Below, piece by piece: positions 35,211 to 43,056 of a stretch of 62,922 bases of DNA. A program made the translations under genes and the position numbers. Each line of letters opens with the position of its first letter. Position 1 is the first letter of the stretch. The notes beneath the pieces were generated by a model. That model saw nothing but the letters and a program-made list of their open reading frames with translations. It was not told the origin of the DNA and ran no database searches. This DNA comes from Thermoanaerobaculia bacterium (GTDB lineage Bacteria > Acidobacteriota > Thermoanaerobaculia > UBA5066), in assembly GCA_022071945.1 (NCBI GenBank), contig JAJVIN010000032.1:1-62922 (forward strand), in the 5' to 3' direction.

Positions 35211-35723
35211 TCAGCCCGTTCCAGGCCTGCGGATCCGAAACACCAGACTCTCGTGCCCGCGGGCAAATCGAGGGCCCTCGGGCACGGCTCCGAGCTTCAG
35301 GATCGCCTTCTGCGACCGGATGTTGCCAGGACCGATGAGGAAGATGACGCTCTCGACGTACCGAAAGGCGTGATCGAGCATGAGGCGCTTCATCTCGCCG
35401 TTGTAGAGGCCACCCCAGTGAGACCGGGCGAGAAAGGACCAGCCGATCTCGATCTCGCTTCTTTCCTCCTCGAAGCCGTGATACCGCGAGGAGCCGATGA
35501 TGCGCCCGTCTCTTCTGTCGATGGCGGCGAGGGCCGACTGCGAATCCAGCGCCGTCTTGAAGAAGTCGCGGAAGACGTCCTCTCGATACCGGTCACTCTG
35601 CGGGTGCTGTTCCCAGATGAAGGGGTCGGAGGCAACTGAAAAGAGCTCTTCCCAGTCACTCTCCCGGAGCGGGCGCAGCGTGAGGAGCGAGCCTTCCAGG
35701 GTCGGTTGCAAGTCGAACGGCAT
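35211..35723 (-). CDS. GNAT-family N-acetyltransferase (RimJ/RimL-like)
   Basis: 170 residues from ATG at 35723, the first start after an unrelated GC-rich stretch. RimL-type features: LTLRPLRESDWEELF near the start, IIGSSRYHGF, EIEIGWSFLARSHWGGLYNG and the late segment GPGNIRSQKAILKLGAV. It transfers acetyl from acetyl-CoA to an amine; the substrate is unknown. It ends 80 bases before the nucleotidyltransferase gene on the same strand. Confidence 0.85.
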   Translation of the reverse strand: MPFDLQPTLEGSLLTLRPLRESDWEELFSVASDPFIWEQHPQSDRYREDVFRDFFKTALDSQSALAAIDRRDGRIIGSSRYHGFEEERSEIEIGWSFLARSHWGGLYNGEMKRLMLDHAFRYVESVIFLIGPGNIRSQKAILKLGAVPEGPRFARGHESLVFRIRRPGTG

Positions 35724-35782
35724 CTCGAACCTCGTGTCGGGGTCTCTGTCGCGGGGGACGTGCCGAGTGTGCCACGGAACGA

Positions 35783-35808
35783 AGGCGGGGGCCCCGAGGC
35801 CCCCGCCT
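35783..35808 (-). terminator. Strong hairpin after creD
   Basis: AGGCGGGGGCC - CCGA - GGCCCCCGCCT, perfect 11-base arms with a 4-base loop, starting 10 bases after the creD stop on the minus strand. No long T-run follows, but the stem is very stable. Confidence 0.6.
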
Positions 35809-35817
35809 CTGAAGGGA

Positions 35818-37173
35818 TCACGTCTCGAAGAGCGGACGAGGCGGCATCGGAGGGGCCTTTGGAGCCCCAACTTCGTACCAGTCGATCTTGCGGGTCAGGT
35901 ACATCACCGTGGACAGGATGGAGAAGAGCGCCAGCGCCCCGAGGAGCAGGGCGTAGTCCTCGAGCTGCAAGAGGACGTAGAGGTACCCGTAGAGGGCGCC
36001 GAGGACCGTCGCGATGATCCCGGCCCTTCCCCAGCCGGACAGGATCGATCCGCAGTAGAGCGTGATGGCGCCCGCCGTTGCCACCGAGGAGGCGAGATAC
36101 GCCCACCCGAACCCGAGGTGCTCGGAAAGCGAGAGCAGGAGAAGGTAGAAGAGCGCCAGCGACAGGCCGATGAGCAGGTAGTGGAGAGGGTGAACCCTCA
36201 AGGAAGCCAGGATCTCGAAGAGGAAGAACACGAGGAAGGTCAGCGACACGAAGAGAACCGCGTACTTCACGCTCCGGTTGACCTGGACGTAGAAGTCCGC
36301 CGGAACGAAGAGCCTGACGCCGAATGCCGAGGCCCGCATCTGCTGCTCGACCGTCCCGGGTCCGTCGGAGGTGTCCGTCGTCCACTGTTGCGGGTAGCTC
36401 CGGCCGAAATAGGACACCTTCCAGCTCGCGTTGAATCCCGCGGGAGTCACGTTCCTCACTTCGGGAAGGAAAGCCCCATCGAAGCTCGGGTCGGGCCACG
36501 AGCTCTCGAGCTTCACGGTGGTCTCCATGCCGGCCGGGACCACCTTCACCGAGTCCGTGCCCTGAAGCGAGACGTGAAACGAGAAGGTCTGGGGAGGGGA
36601 GCCGGGCTGCAGGCCGGGAATGAGGGCGTGGATTCCGGTCGTCAGGAACGCCGCCCGGCCAGGGCCGGGCCGAAACGAGATCTTCTTCTCGCCCCACGTC
36701 AGGGCCACGTCGGTCTTGATCCCCCGGGTGTCTGCGATCCCCATCGAGAGCACCGCGTCCTCCCAGATGACGTTCGCCTCCGGAATGGAGAGGCCGTTCT
36801 CCGGGTCGGGAACCGTGAAGGCTCCAGAGACTCGGAAGTCACCCGTGTAGACGGCGATGTCGAAGATGCCCCGCCGGCGCTTCTCGGGCGTCATCTTTCC
36901 TTCGATCGCGAGCTCGGAGGGCAGGAAGTGGGCATTGCGGATCTGACAGCGGACGGTCCCGTCCTTGTCGGTCCAGTACGAGCGGTAGGGAACGGTCAGA
37001 ACCGGACCCCAGAGGAGCTGCGTGCCGCCCCACGTGGAGCTGACCTCGTGGATGGCTCCCTCCCGGCGGCGGGACCGCTCTTCCACGATCAGGCCGATCA
37101 GGAAGAGCGGGATGAGGAGAAGGAAGATCAGAAAGCCGATCGCGATGACCTTGAGCAGGATGGACGTCTTCAT
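35818..37173 (-). CDS. creD: CreD-like inner membrane protein
   Basis: 451 residues. One N-terminal transmembrane helix (about 8-30, ending LIGLIVEERSRRR) and a large periplasmic domain with GTQLLWGPVLTVPYRSYW, then four to six C-terminal helices, the CreD architecture. The segment RGIFDIAVYTG is a typical family motif. CreD is the main output of the CreBC two-component system and protects the envelope, with a link to beta-lactam and colicin tolerance in Enterobacteria. The creB and creC genes lie upstream in the same direction, separated by one unknown gene. Confidence 0.88.
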   Translation of the reverse strand: MKTSILLKVIAIGFLIFLLLIPLFLIGLIVEERSRRREGAIHEVSSTWGGTQLLWGPVLTVPYRSYWTDKDGTVRCQIRNAHFLPSELAIEGKMTPEKRRRGIFDIAVYTGDFRVSGAFTVPDPENGLSIPEANVIWEDAVLSMGIADTRGIKTDVALTWGEKKISFRPGPGRAAFLTTGIHALIPGLQPGSPPQTFSFHVSLQGTDSVKVVPAGMETTVKLESSWPDPSFDGAFLPEVRNVTPAGFNASWKVSYFGRSYPQQWTTDTSDGPGTVEQQMRASAFGVRLFVPADFYVQVNRSVKYAVLFVSLTFLVFFLFEILASLRVHPLHYLLIGLSLALFYLLLLSLSEHLGFGWAYLASSVATAGAITLYCGSILSGWGRAGIIATVLGALYGYLYVLLQLEDYALLLGALALFSILSTVMYLTRKIDWYEVGAPKAPPMPPRPLFET

Positions 37174-37312
37174 GCCGGCAAGATGGAGCGCTTCCGTGAA
37201 GCGGTTTCGAACCGGGGAAGAAACCCGTATGAAGTCGCACTTTCGGGGGCCGTCGAGCGAAACGGGCCATCGTCTCGACGGGTCTCGAGGCGAGCGCGCC
37301 CGGAAAAGCGGC

Positions 37313-37344
37313 GAGGCGCCAGGCCGGTTTCCGGCTGGCGCCTC
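37313..37344 (-). terminator. Hairpin terminator after the gene at 37372
   Basis: GAGGCGCCAGGCCGG - TTT - CCGGCTGGCGCCTC gives an almost perfect 14-15-base stem. On the minus strand it is followed by CGCCGCTTTTCC. It separates the unknown gene from creD, so creD should have its own promoter in 37174-37312. Confidence 0.65.
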
Positions 37345-37371
37345 GGAAGGACGACCGGGGTCGAGGAGGAG

Positions 37372-38259
37372 CTACTTGATCTTCTCGACGACCGGGAGCT
37401 TGGGGTAGAAGACCTTGATCGCCTTGATCGTGTTCGTGATGGCCTCGTTGCCGCCGACGTCCATCTTCGCGTCGACGAACTTGAAGTCCGATCCTTTCGT
37501 CATCTGGAACTCGATCTCGTGGCAGAACTTCCCGTCAGCCCGTGCGCTGCAGGTCGTCTGGACCGCTTTCAAGCCGGCCGGGTACATGTCGAAATTGTTG
37601 GCCTGGTTCGTGCCGTCCATCCACTGGATCTTTTCCGCGGTGAAGACGAGCTTGCCCGTGAGGTTCTTCGAGAAGAGAGCCTTCTTCATGACGAGCCCGT
37701 CGACCTCGGCCGTGTTCGGGGTCGCGCCGCCCGCCTTCAGAGCGAGACCGGCCTGCGTCAGAAGGGGAGCCTCCATGAGCGCCTTGATCACGCCCTCGGA
37801 GACCTTGTTCTCCTTCAGGTAGAGGACGTCGTTCATCGAGGGCCTCTGGAGGACTCCCGTGCTCTTGATCTGGTCGGCGAGGAGGGACTCCGACGTCCCC
37901 GCCTTGACGGCCCTGACCAGGATCGCGAGGTTGGGGTTGTCGGGCTGCATGGCCGGCACCGCGGCGGACGCGGCCTCGAGCGTGGTCGCGACGGGCGCGG
38001 CCTTGGCGGGCGAGGCGGCGGCCTTTGCGACGAGGGCCGAGATGACCTCCTCGGGGACGCCCGCCGCGCGCAGCCGTCCCGTTTCGGCGGCGCCGACGAC
38101 CCCGGCGACGGTCGTGGCTGGATCATTGATTCTCGCGATGATCTTTTCCACGGGGGCACCGAGGCTGTGAGCCGCCAGCACAGTGTCAACGGTGATCTCC
38201 TGGGCGTTGATGGAGACCGTGAAAAGCAACATGAGGGCGGCCGCGAAGATTCTCATCAT
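37372..38259 (-). CDS. Secreted protein of unknown function in the cre block
   Basis: 295 residues with a Sec signal peptide (RIFAAALMLLFTVSINAQ, cleavage after AQ). The N-terminal half is Ala-rich and helical, with two related segments (SLGAPVEKIIARI and KVSEGVIKALMEA) reminiscent of short helical repeats. The C-terminal half is a beta-rich region with two Cys (TTCSARADGKFCHE) that could form a disulfide. I recognise no family. It lies 23 bases after creC on the same strand, so it is probably part of the creBC transcript. Confidence 0.65.
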   Translation of the reverse strand: MMRIFAAALMLLFTVSINAQEITVDTVLAAHSLGAPVEKIIARINDPATTVAGVVGAAETGRLRAAGVPEEVISALVAKAAASPAKAAPVATTLEAASAAVPAMQPDNPNLAILVRAVKAGTSESLLADQIKSTGVLQRPSMNDVLYLKENKVSEGVIKALMEAPLLTQAGLALKAGGATPNTAEVDGLVMKKALFSKNLTGKLVFTAEKIQWMDGTNQANNFDMYPAGLKAVQTTCSARADGKFCHEIEFQMTKGSDFKFVDAKMDVGGNEAITNTIKAIKVFYPKLPVVEKIK

Positions 38260-38282
38260 GTCCTCCTAGCTTCGTATCTTTC

Positions 38283-39734
38283 CTAGGATACTAGTTTGCC
38301 GGGATCCGGCGAGGCAATCGGGAGTCTCAGCCGGGCCTTCAGACCTCTCTTAGGTCTGTTCTCGAGCTCGATTTCGCCCCGGTGCAATCTCGCGACCTGC
38401 CTGACGATGGGAAGGCCGAGTCCCGAGCTCTTCGCACCCGTTTCTGGCCTCGGGAGCGAATAGAACTTCTCGAACACCTTCTCCCGCGCATAAGCGGGGA
38501 TGCCGGGCCCCTCGTCGGCGATCTCGACGAGGGCCTGTCCTCCTTCGACCCCGGTCCGGAGCTCGATCGCTGTTCCCGTCCCGGAAAACTCGATGGCGTT
38601 CTGCAGGAGATTCGCGATCGCCTGCTTGAGAAGGAAGGCATCGCCGTCCACCCGAGCCTCCTCGAGCGCGAGGCGGAGAGAGATCGAGCGCCTCTCGAGA
38701 TGGGATGCGGACGATTCGCTCACCTCTCTGGCGAGGGAAGCCAAGTCCACGGCGGCCACCGTTCCCAGCCGGCCCTGGTTCTCCAGAACGGAGAGGCGGA
38801 GCAGCTGATCGATGACCTTCTGCATCCGGTCACTCTCGAGAAGGACGTTGCCGAGGAACTTCTCCCGCCGTGCCGCGGGCATCTCTTCTCGCATGAGCTC
38901 GGCGGCTCCGCGGATGGCCGAGAGCGGGCTCTTGAGCGCGTGGGTCAGGGTCTCGACGTAGTGTTCGACGTATTTCCGCCCCTCCAGGGCTTGCCGCATC
39001 TCCTCGAAGGCGGTTCCCAGCCGTCCCAGGTCCGTATCCCCGAGGACGGGTAGAGAGGCGGGCCGCCCGTCCCGGACCCTTCGCGCGTAGTCCATGAGCT
39101 GGCCGATCGGGCGCGTGAACCAGACCGTCAGGAGATACAGGAGGAGGATCACGACGAAGGCGGCGACGGTGCCGCCGATCACGATCCGCTCGATCGTCGT
39201 GGAGGCGATCCGGTCGATGCTCCGTATGGGCCGCCCGAGCGAGAGGACTCCGATCGTCTTTCCCTGGTGAACGATCGGCGAGGCGACCCAGATGACGGCG
39301 GAGGCCGGATCGGCGGGGTCGTCGCGCGTGGTCCGGGCCCCGTACTTTCCGCGAAGCGTCAGATACACGTCGTTCCAGCGCGAGAAGTCGGCTCCTTCCT
39401 TGCCTCCGTGCGAGTCGAAGAGGACGATTCCCCGCGAGTCTGTGACATAGGCTCTCAGGTCGAGCTCGGTCTTCACCTTCTCGTAGATCCGGGCCGAGAC
39501 GCGCGTCTGGTAGGCCCGGGCGAGAAGTTCGTGGAGGCCGCCCGCGTCGATCCGGTCCTCCCTCACGTTCCCCGCAAGGAGCGAGGCGAGGACCCGCGAC
39601 GTGTCGACGAGCGATTCCTCGATCGAGGTGAGGTAATAGGGCCGGATGTCGGCAACGACCCACCGGACGAGATAGAGGAATCCGCCCGCCGTGATGAGGA
39701 GATAGGCGAGCGCCAGCCGGCGGCGGATGCTCAC
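38283..39734 (-). CDS. creC: Sensor histidine kinase CreC-like
   Basis: 483 residues. Two transmembrane helices (about 7-27 and 185-205) flank a periplasmic sensor domain; a HAMP-like linker follows (TRPIGQLMDYARRVRDGRP). The H-box is YVETLTHALKSPLSAIRGA with the phosphorylated His, then N-box LLQNAIEF, G1 DEGPGIP and G2 GLGLPIVRQ, all intact. The order creB-creC with creD downstream and the extracytoplasmic domain style support CreC. The creB stop overlaps its start by 4 bases. Confidence 0.9.
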   Translation of the reverse strand: MSIRRRLALAYLLITAGGFLYLVRWVVADIRPYYLTSIEESLVDTSRVLASLLAGNVREDRIDAGGLHELLARAYQTRVSARIYEKVKTELDLRAYVTDSRGIVLFDSHGGKEGADFSRWNDVYLTLRGKYGARTTRDDPADPASAVIWVASPIVHQGKTIGVLSLGRPIRSIDRIASTTIERIVIGGTVAAFVVILLLYLLTVWFTRPIGQLMDYARRVRDGRPASLPVLGDTDLGRLGTAFEEMRQALEGRKYVEHYVETLTHALKSPLSAIRGAAELMREEMPAARREKFLGNVLLESDRMQKVIDQLLRLSVLENQGRLGTVAAVDLASLAREVSESSASHLERRSISLRLALEEARVDGDAFLLKQAIANLLQNAIEFSGTGTAIELRTGVEGGQALVEIADEGPGIPAYAREKVFEKFYSLPRPETGAKSSGLGLPIVRQVARLHRGEIELENRPKRGLKARLRLPIASPDPGKLVS

Positions 39735-40423
39735 CAGTCGTCCTTCAGGGCGTACCCGGAGCCTCTGTGCGTCACGATCGGATCGACCCCGGGCCGTCTC
39801 GCCCGCAGTTTTCCCCTCAGGCTCTTGATGTGCGCGTCGACCGTCCGGTCAAAGCTCGCTTCGGGTTCCTCCCACGCCAGCTCCATCAGCTTCTCTCGCG
39901 AAAAGACCTGACCGGGCCGTCTCGCGAGGATCGCCAGGATCCGGAACTCGTAGCGTGTCAGGTCGAGGGGCTCGCCGAAATACGAGATTCTGAGCCGGGC
40001 CTCGTCGATCTCGAAGGGAGGGGAGGGGCGTGACGGAGGCTGTGGCGGGGACGTCCGGCGCAGGACGGCCTTCACCCGGGCTGCCAGCTCGCGTGGGCTG
40101 AAGGGTTTCACAACGTAGTCGTCCCCGCCGATCTCCAGCCCGACGATCCGGTCGATCTCCGAGGACCGGGCCGTCACGAAGATGACGGGAACGGACGAAC
40201 GGCTCCGAAGCCACCTGCAGAGCTCGAGCCCGTTGTCGTCCGGGAGCGAGATGTCGAGGACGATCAGGTCGAAAGCCGAGGAGACGAGCCTCTCGCGAGC
40301 CTCTGTTCCCGTCGACACGGCGACGGCCGTCAGGCCCTCGGTCTCGAGGGCGTAGACGACGTTCTCGGCGATCGAGGGTTCATCCTCGACGACGAGGATC
40401 CTGAACGCGGCGACTGTCGTCAT
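39731..40423 (-). CDS. creB: OmpR-family response regulator CreB-like
   Basis: 230 residues. The receiver domain has the acidic pair in VVEDEPSIAE, phospho-acceptor Asp in LIVLDISLPDDNG, Thr in VTARSSE and Lys in VVKPFSP. The C-terminal winged helix has TRYEFRILAILARRPGQVFS and the recognition region ASFDRTVDAHIKSLRGKLR. It is first gene of the leftward creB-creC unit. It probably activates creD, as in Enterobacteria; a canonical cre tag before creD was not found. Confidence 0.9.
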   Translation of the reverse strand: MTTVAAFRILVVEDEPSIAENVVYALETEGLTAVAVSTGTEARERLVSSAFDLIVLDISLPDDNGLELCRWLRSRSSVPVIFVTARSSEIDRIVGLEIGGDDYVVKPFSPRELAARVKAVLRRTSPPQPPSRPSPPFEIDEARLRISYFGEPLDLTRYEFRILAILARRPGQVFSREKLMELAWEEPEASFDRTVDAHIKSLRGKLRARRPGVDPIVTHRGSGYALKDDW

Positions 40424-40456
40424 CGGGGGGCGATGATAATCGGCCCCGCCTCGCGA

Positions 40457-41701
40457 TCACTCGTAGCGCAGGGCCTCTATCGGATCGAGTCTCGCCGCGC
40501 GCGCGGCCGGGTAGCTTCCGGCCACGAGCCCCACCGCCGCCGAGACACCGGTCGAGATGGCAAGAGACCAGAGCGTGACGACGGTCGGCCATCCCGCGGA
40601 GGAGGCCACGATTCCCGCGATGCCGGCGCCGAAGAGGATCCCGAGGATCCCTCCGAAGAAGCTGAGGGCGAAGGCCTCGACGATGAACTGGAACTGGATG
40701 TCGCGGCGCCGGGCCCCGATCGCCCGCCGAATCCCGATCTCCCGGGTCCGCTCCAGAACGCTCGCGAGCATGATGTTCATGATTCCGATTCCGCCCACGA
40801 GAAGAGAGATGCCCGCGATGCAGCCCATCACGATGGAGAACAGGCGCTGGGTCTTGCGGCGCTGCGCGAGGAGCGCCTCGGGCACCACGAGCTCGAAGTC
40901 CCTCGTCCCGCCATGGAGGCGGTCGAGGAGGCGTGAGACGGTCTGGACGGCCTTCTGGGGAGATGTCGAGGGTTCCAGCTTCACGACGAGCTCGTGAAGC
41001 GGTGACTCGAGCGGATCGCGGTCGAACTTGCGGAGGGCCGTCGTGTAAGGGAGATAGACCTCCAGGGACGAGCCTGCCGAGGCTCCTTCCGCTCCACTCC
41101 CCGAAACCGACGCCCCCTCGACCACCGGAGCCAGGACTCCGACGACGGTGAGCCAGACGTCGTTGATCTTCAGGGCCTTTCCGATCGGGGGCTCGAAGCC
41201 GAAGAGCTCGCGCTTGATGGCGGGGCCGATGACGCAGACCTGGGCGAAGGTCTTCTCGTCGGTCTCCTCGAGGAAGCGCCCTTCGTTGACGGGCAAGCTG
41301 ACGAGGCTCGCGTGGAGGGCCGAAACGCCATAGACCGTGGCTTCCGTCCGCCGGGTGCCCGAGGCGACGCGGTAGGGGGTGATCAGGATCTTGGGCCCGA
41401 CCGCGCTCACGCCGGGGACGCCCTCCGCGATGGCTGTCCGGTCCCGCTGGGACAGGCCGGGCGACTTCTTTCTGATCTCGGAGAGCTCCTCGGGCCTGAA
41501 GGTCTTTGCCCGGACGAGGATGTTGGAGAGCCCCATCCGCTGAATCATCTCCAGGGCCTGCTTCTCGGCTCCGGCGCCTATGGCGAGCATGGCGATCACG
41601 GCGCCGACGCCGAAGATCATCCCCAGCATCGTCAGCGCCGACCTGAGCTTGTGAACCGCGAGATTCGCGAGCGCGCTGTGAGCGGCCTCGGCAGGACTCA
41701 T
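40457..41701 (-). CDS. MacB-like ABC transporter permease
   Basis: 414 residues from ATG at 41701, overlapping the adaptor stop (ATGA). Four transmembrane helices: one at about 25-45 (LTMLGMIFGVGAVIAMLAI), then a large periplasmic domain with MacB_PCD features, and three near the C-terminus with the FtsX motif RTREIGIRRAIGARRRDI. MacB-type permeases need an ATPase domain; none is fused here and none is encoded in the neighbourhood. With two periplasmic adaptor genes upstream it forms an export or mechanotransmission module of unknown cargo. Confidence 0.87.
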   Translation of the reverse strand: MSPAEAAHSALANLAVHKLRSALTMLGMIFGVGAVIAMLAIGAGAEKQALEMIQRMGLSNILVRAKTFRPEELSEIRKKSPGLSQRDRTAIAEGVPGVSAVGPKILITPYRVASGTRRTEATVYGVSALHASLVSLPVNEGRFLEETDEKTFAQVCVIGPAIKRELFGFEPPIGKALKINDVWLTVVGVLAPVVEGASVSGSGAEGASAGSSLEVYLPYTTALRKFDRDPLESPLHELVVKLEPSTSPQKAVQTVSRLLDRLHGGTRDFELVVPEALLAQRRKTQRLFSIVMGCIAGISLLVGGIGIMNIMLASVLERTREIGIRRAIGARRRDIQFQFIVEAFALSFFGGILGILFGAGIAGIVASSAGWPTVVTLWSLAISTGVSAAVGLVAGSYPAARAARLDPIEALRYE

Positions 41702-43056
41702 CGCTGTCCCGGCCCCTGCGCGGAGGCTTGCTTCTTCGTCTCCTCGCGTTTCTTGCCCGGCTCCTGTGAACGGCCCGTCGGGTCCGCCAGGGCGATCACA
41801 TCGCCCTCGGTCACGCCCTTCGTGATCACGACGCGCCCCAGGCCCGCGGCACCCAGCTCGACCGCCACGGGGGAGAATCCGTCGCGGCCCTTCTTGTAGA
41901 CGGACCTTCGGCCGTCCACGTCGAAGACGGCCTGCCGCGGAACCGAGACGACACTCTCGAGCTTCTCGAGATGGATGACGCCTGAGACTCTCTGGCCGGG
42001 TTTCATCGTCGCGGGGTCGCTTCGCGAAAGCGACAGCGTGGCCCCGAAGTACTGAACGGGGTTTCCCCGGATGCGGGGGTTGGCCAGGGAGTCCACCCGG
42101 GTGACTCTCGCCGAAAGGACGAGATCGGGCTTCCCCTCGACCTGTACCTCGGCCACCTTTCCGGGCACGACACCTCCCGCGTCCGCCTCCAGGATCCAGA
42201 CCTCCGCCTGGAGCTCCCTGGTGTCCGGCAGCTCGGCGAGCGGGCGCCCGCTGTAGACGTTCTGGCCGACCTCTGGCAACTCCCCGCGCCAATTCCTCTG
42301 AAAGACCATCAGGCCGTCGTGAGGCGCGACGACCTCGAGAGAATCGAGGACACGACGGGCCTTGCCAATCTTCAACTCCGCCTTGTCCCTGTCGATCCCG
42401 AGGAGCTCGAGCTCGGCCCTGGAGAGGGCGGAACGGACGGTGCGGCTGGACTCGGCGTGGTCCTCCCTCTGAGAGGCGAGGCCGACGTCGATCTCGGACT
42501 CGATGATCTCGTGCCTCGAGTAGAGAGCCGGGTCCTTTCCCTGGAAGCTCTCGGCCACGTGCCGTTCATCCCGAGCCTGTTCCACGTCGCGTCCCAGGTT
42601 CGCGGTCAGGGCCGCCGTCTCGACCTTCCTCTTCCCCATGCGTCCCGACACCGTCCCTTTTTCCGCCTCGCCCGCGTCGAGCTGCTTTTTCATCTCGGTC
42701 GGGTCGAAGCGGGCGATGACGTCCCCCTTCTTGACGAAGGACCCGTCGTCGGCGAGCCAGCCGATCTTGAAAGAGAGGTCGTTGCCCGGGACATTCACGG
42801 GCGTCGACTTCACCGCCTTGAGGACTCCGTCCACCGAGACGGTGTGCACGAAGGGCCCTTTGGCGAGCAGAAGACTCGGGACTTCCTGGACCGGGGTCAC
42901 GGGTCTCCTCAGGAAGCCGAGAGTTGAAAGTCCCGTTCCGAAGGCCACCACGCACAGGAGGGCCAGCACACCGCGACGGCCTCTGGGCCGCCGCTGGTGA
43001 GGACCGGCCTGCCGTGCCCTTGCGAAAAGCTGCGAGAGATGGTGGCGGATCTTCAC
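41698..43056 (-). CDS. HlyD/MacA-type periplasmic adaptor
   Basis: 452 residues. A single N-terminal membrane helix (about 27-47) is followed by a biotinyl-lipoyl-like segment (LSFKIGWLADDGSFVKKGDVIARFD), a helical hairpin rich in Glu/Arg, the second lipoyl half (VVAPHDGLMVFQRNWRGELP) and beta-barrel/membrane-proximal domains (PGQRVSGVIHLEKL). It would link the inner-membrane permease to an outer-membrane channel. It overlaps both neighbours by 4 bases. It is paired with a second, larger adaptor. Confidence 0.85.
   Translation of the reverse strand: MKIRHHLSQLFARARQAGPHQRRPRGRRGVLALLCVVAFGTGLSTLGFLRRPVTPVQEVPSLLLAKGPFVHTVSVDGVLKAVKSTPVNVPGNDLSFKIGWLADDGSFVKKGDVIARFDPTEMKKQLDAGEAEKGTVSGRMGKRKVETAALTANLGRDVEQARDERHVAESFQGKDPALYSRHEIIESEIDVGLASQREDHAESSRTVRSALSRAELELLGIDRDKAELKIGKARRVLDSLEVVAPHDGLMVFQRNWRGELPEVGQNVYSGRPLAELPDTRELQAEVWILEADAGGVVPGKVAEVQVEGKPDLVLSARVTRVDSLANPRIRGNPVQYFGATLSLSRSDPATMKPGQRVSGVIHLEKLESVVSVPRQAVFDVDGRRSVYKKGRDGFSPVAVELGAAGLGRVVITKGVTEGDVIALADPTGRSQEPGKKREETKKQASAQGPGQR

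Noticed and set aside
37174-37312. A cre tag (TTCAC-N6-TTCAC) before creD
   Set aside because: The best match on the minus strand is TTCAT-ACGGGT-TTCTT, two mismatches in ten, which is not enough to call.
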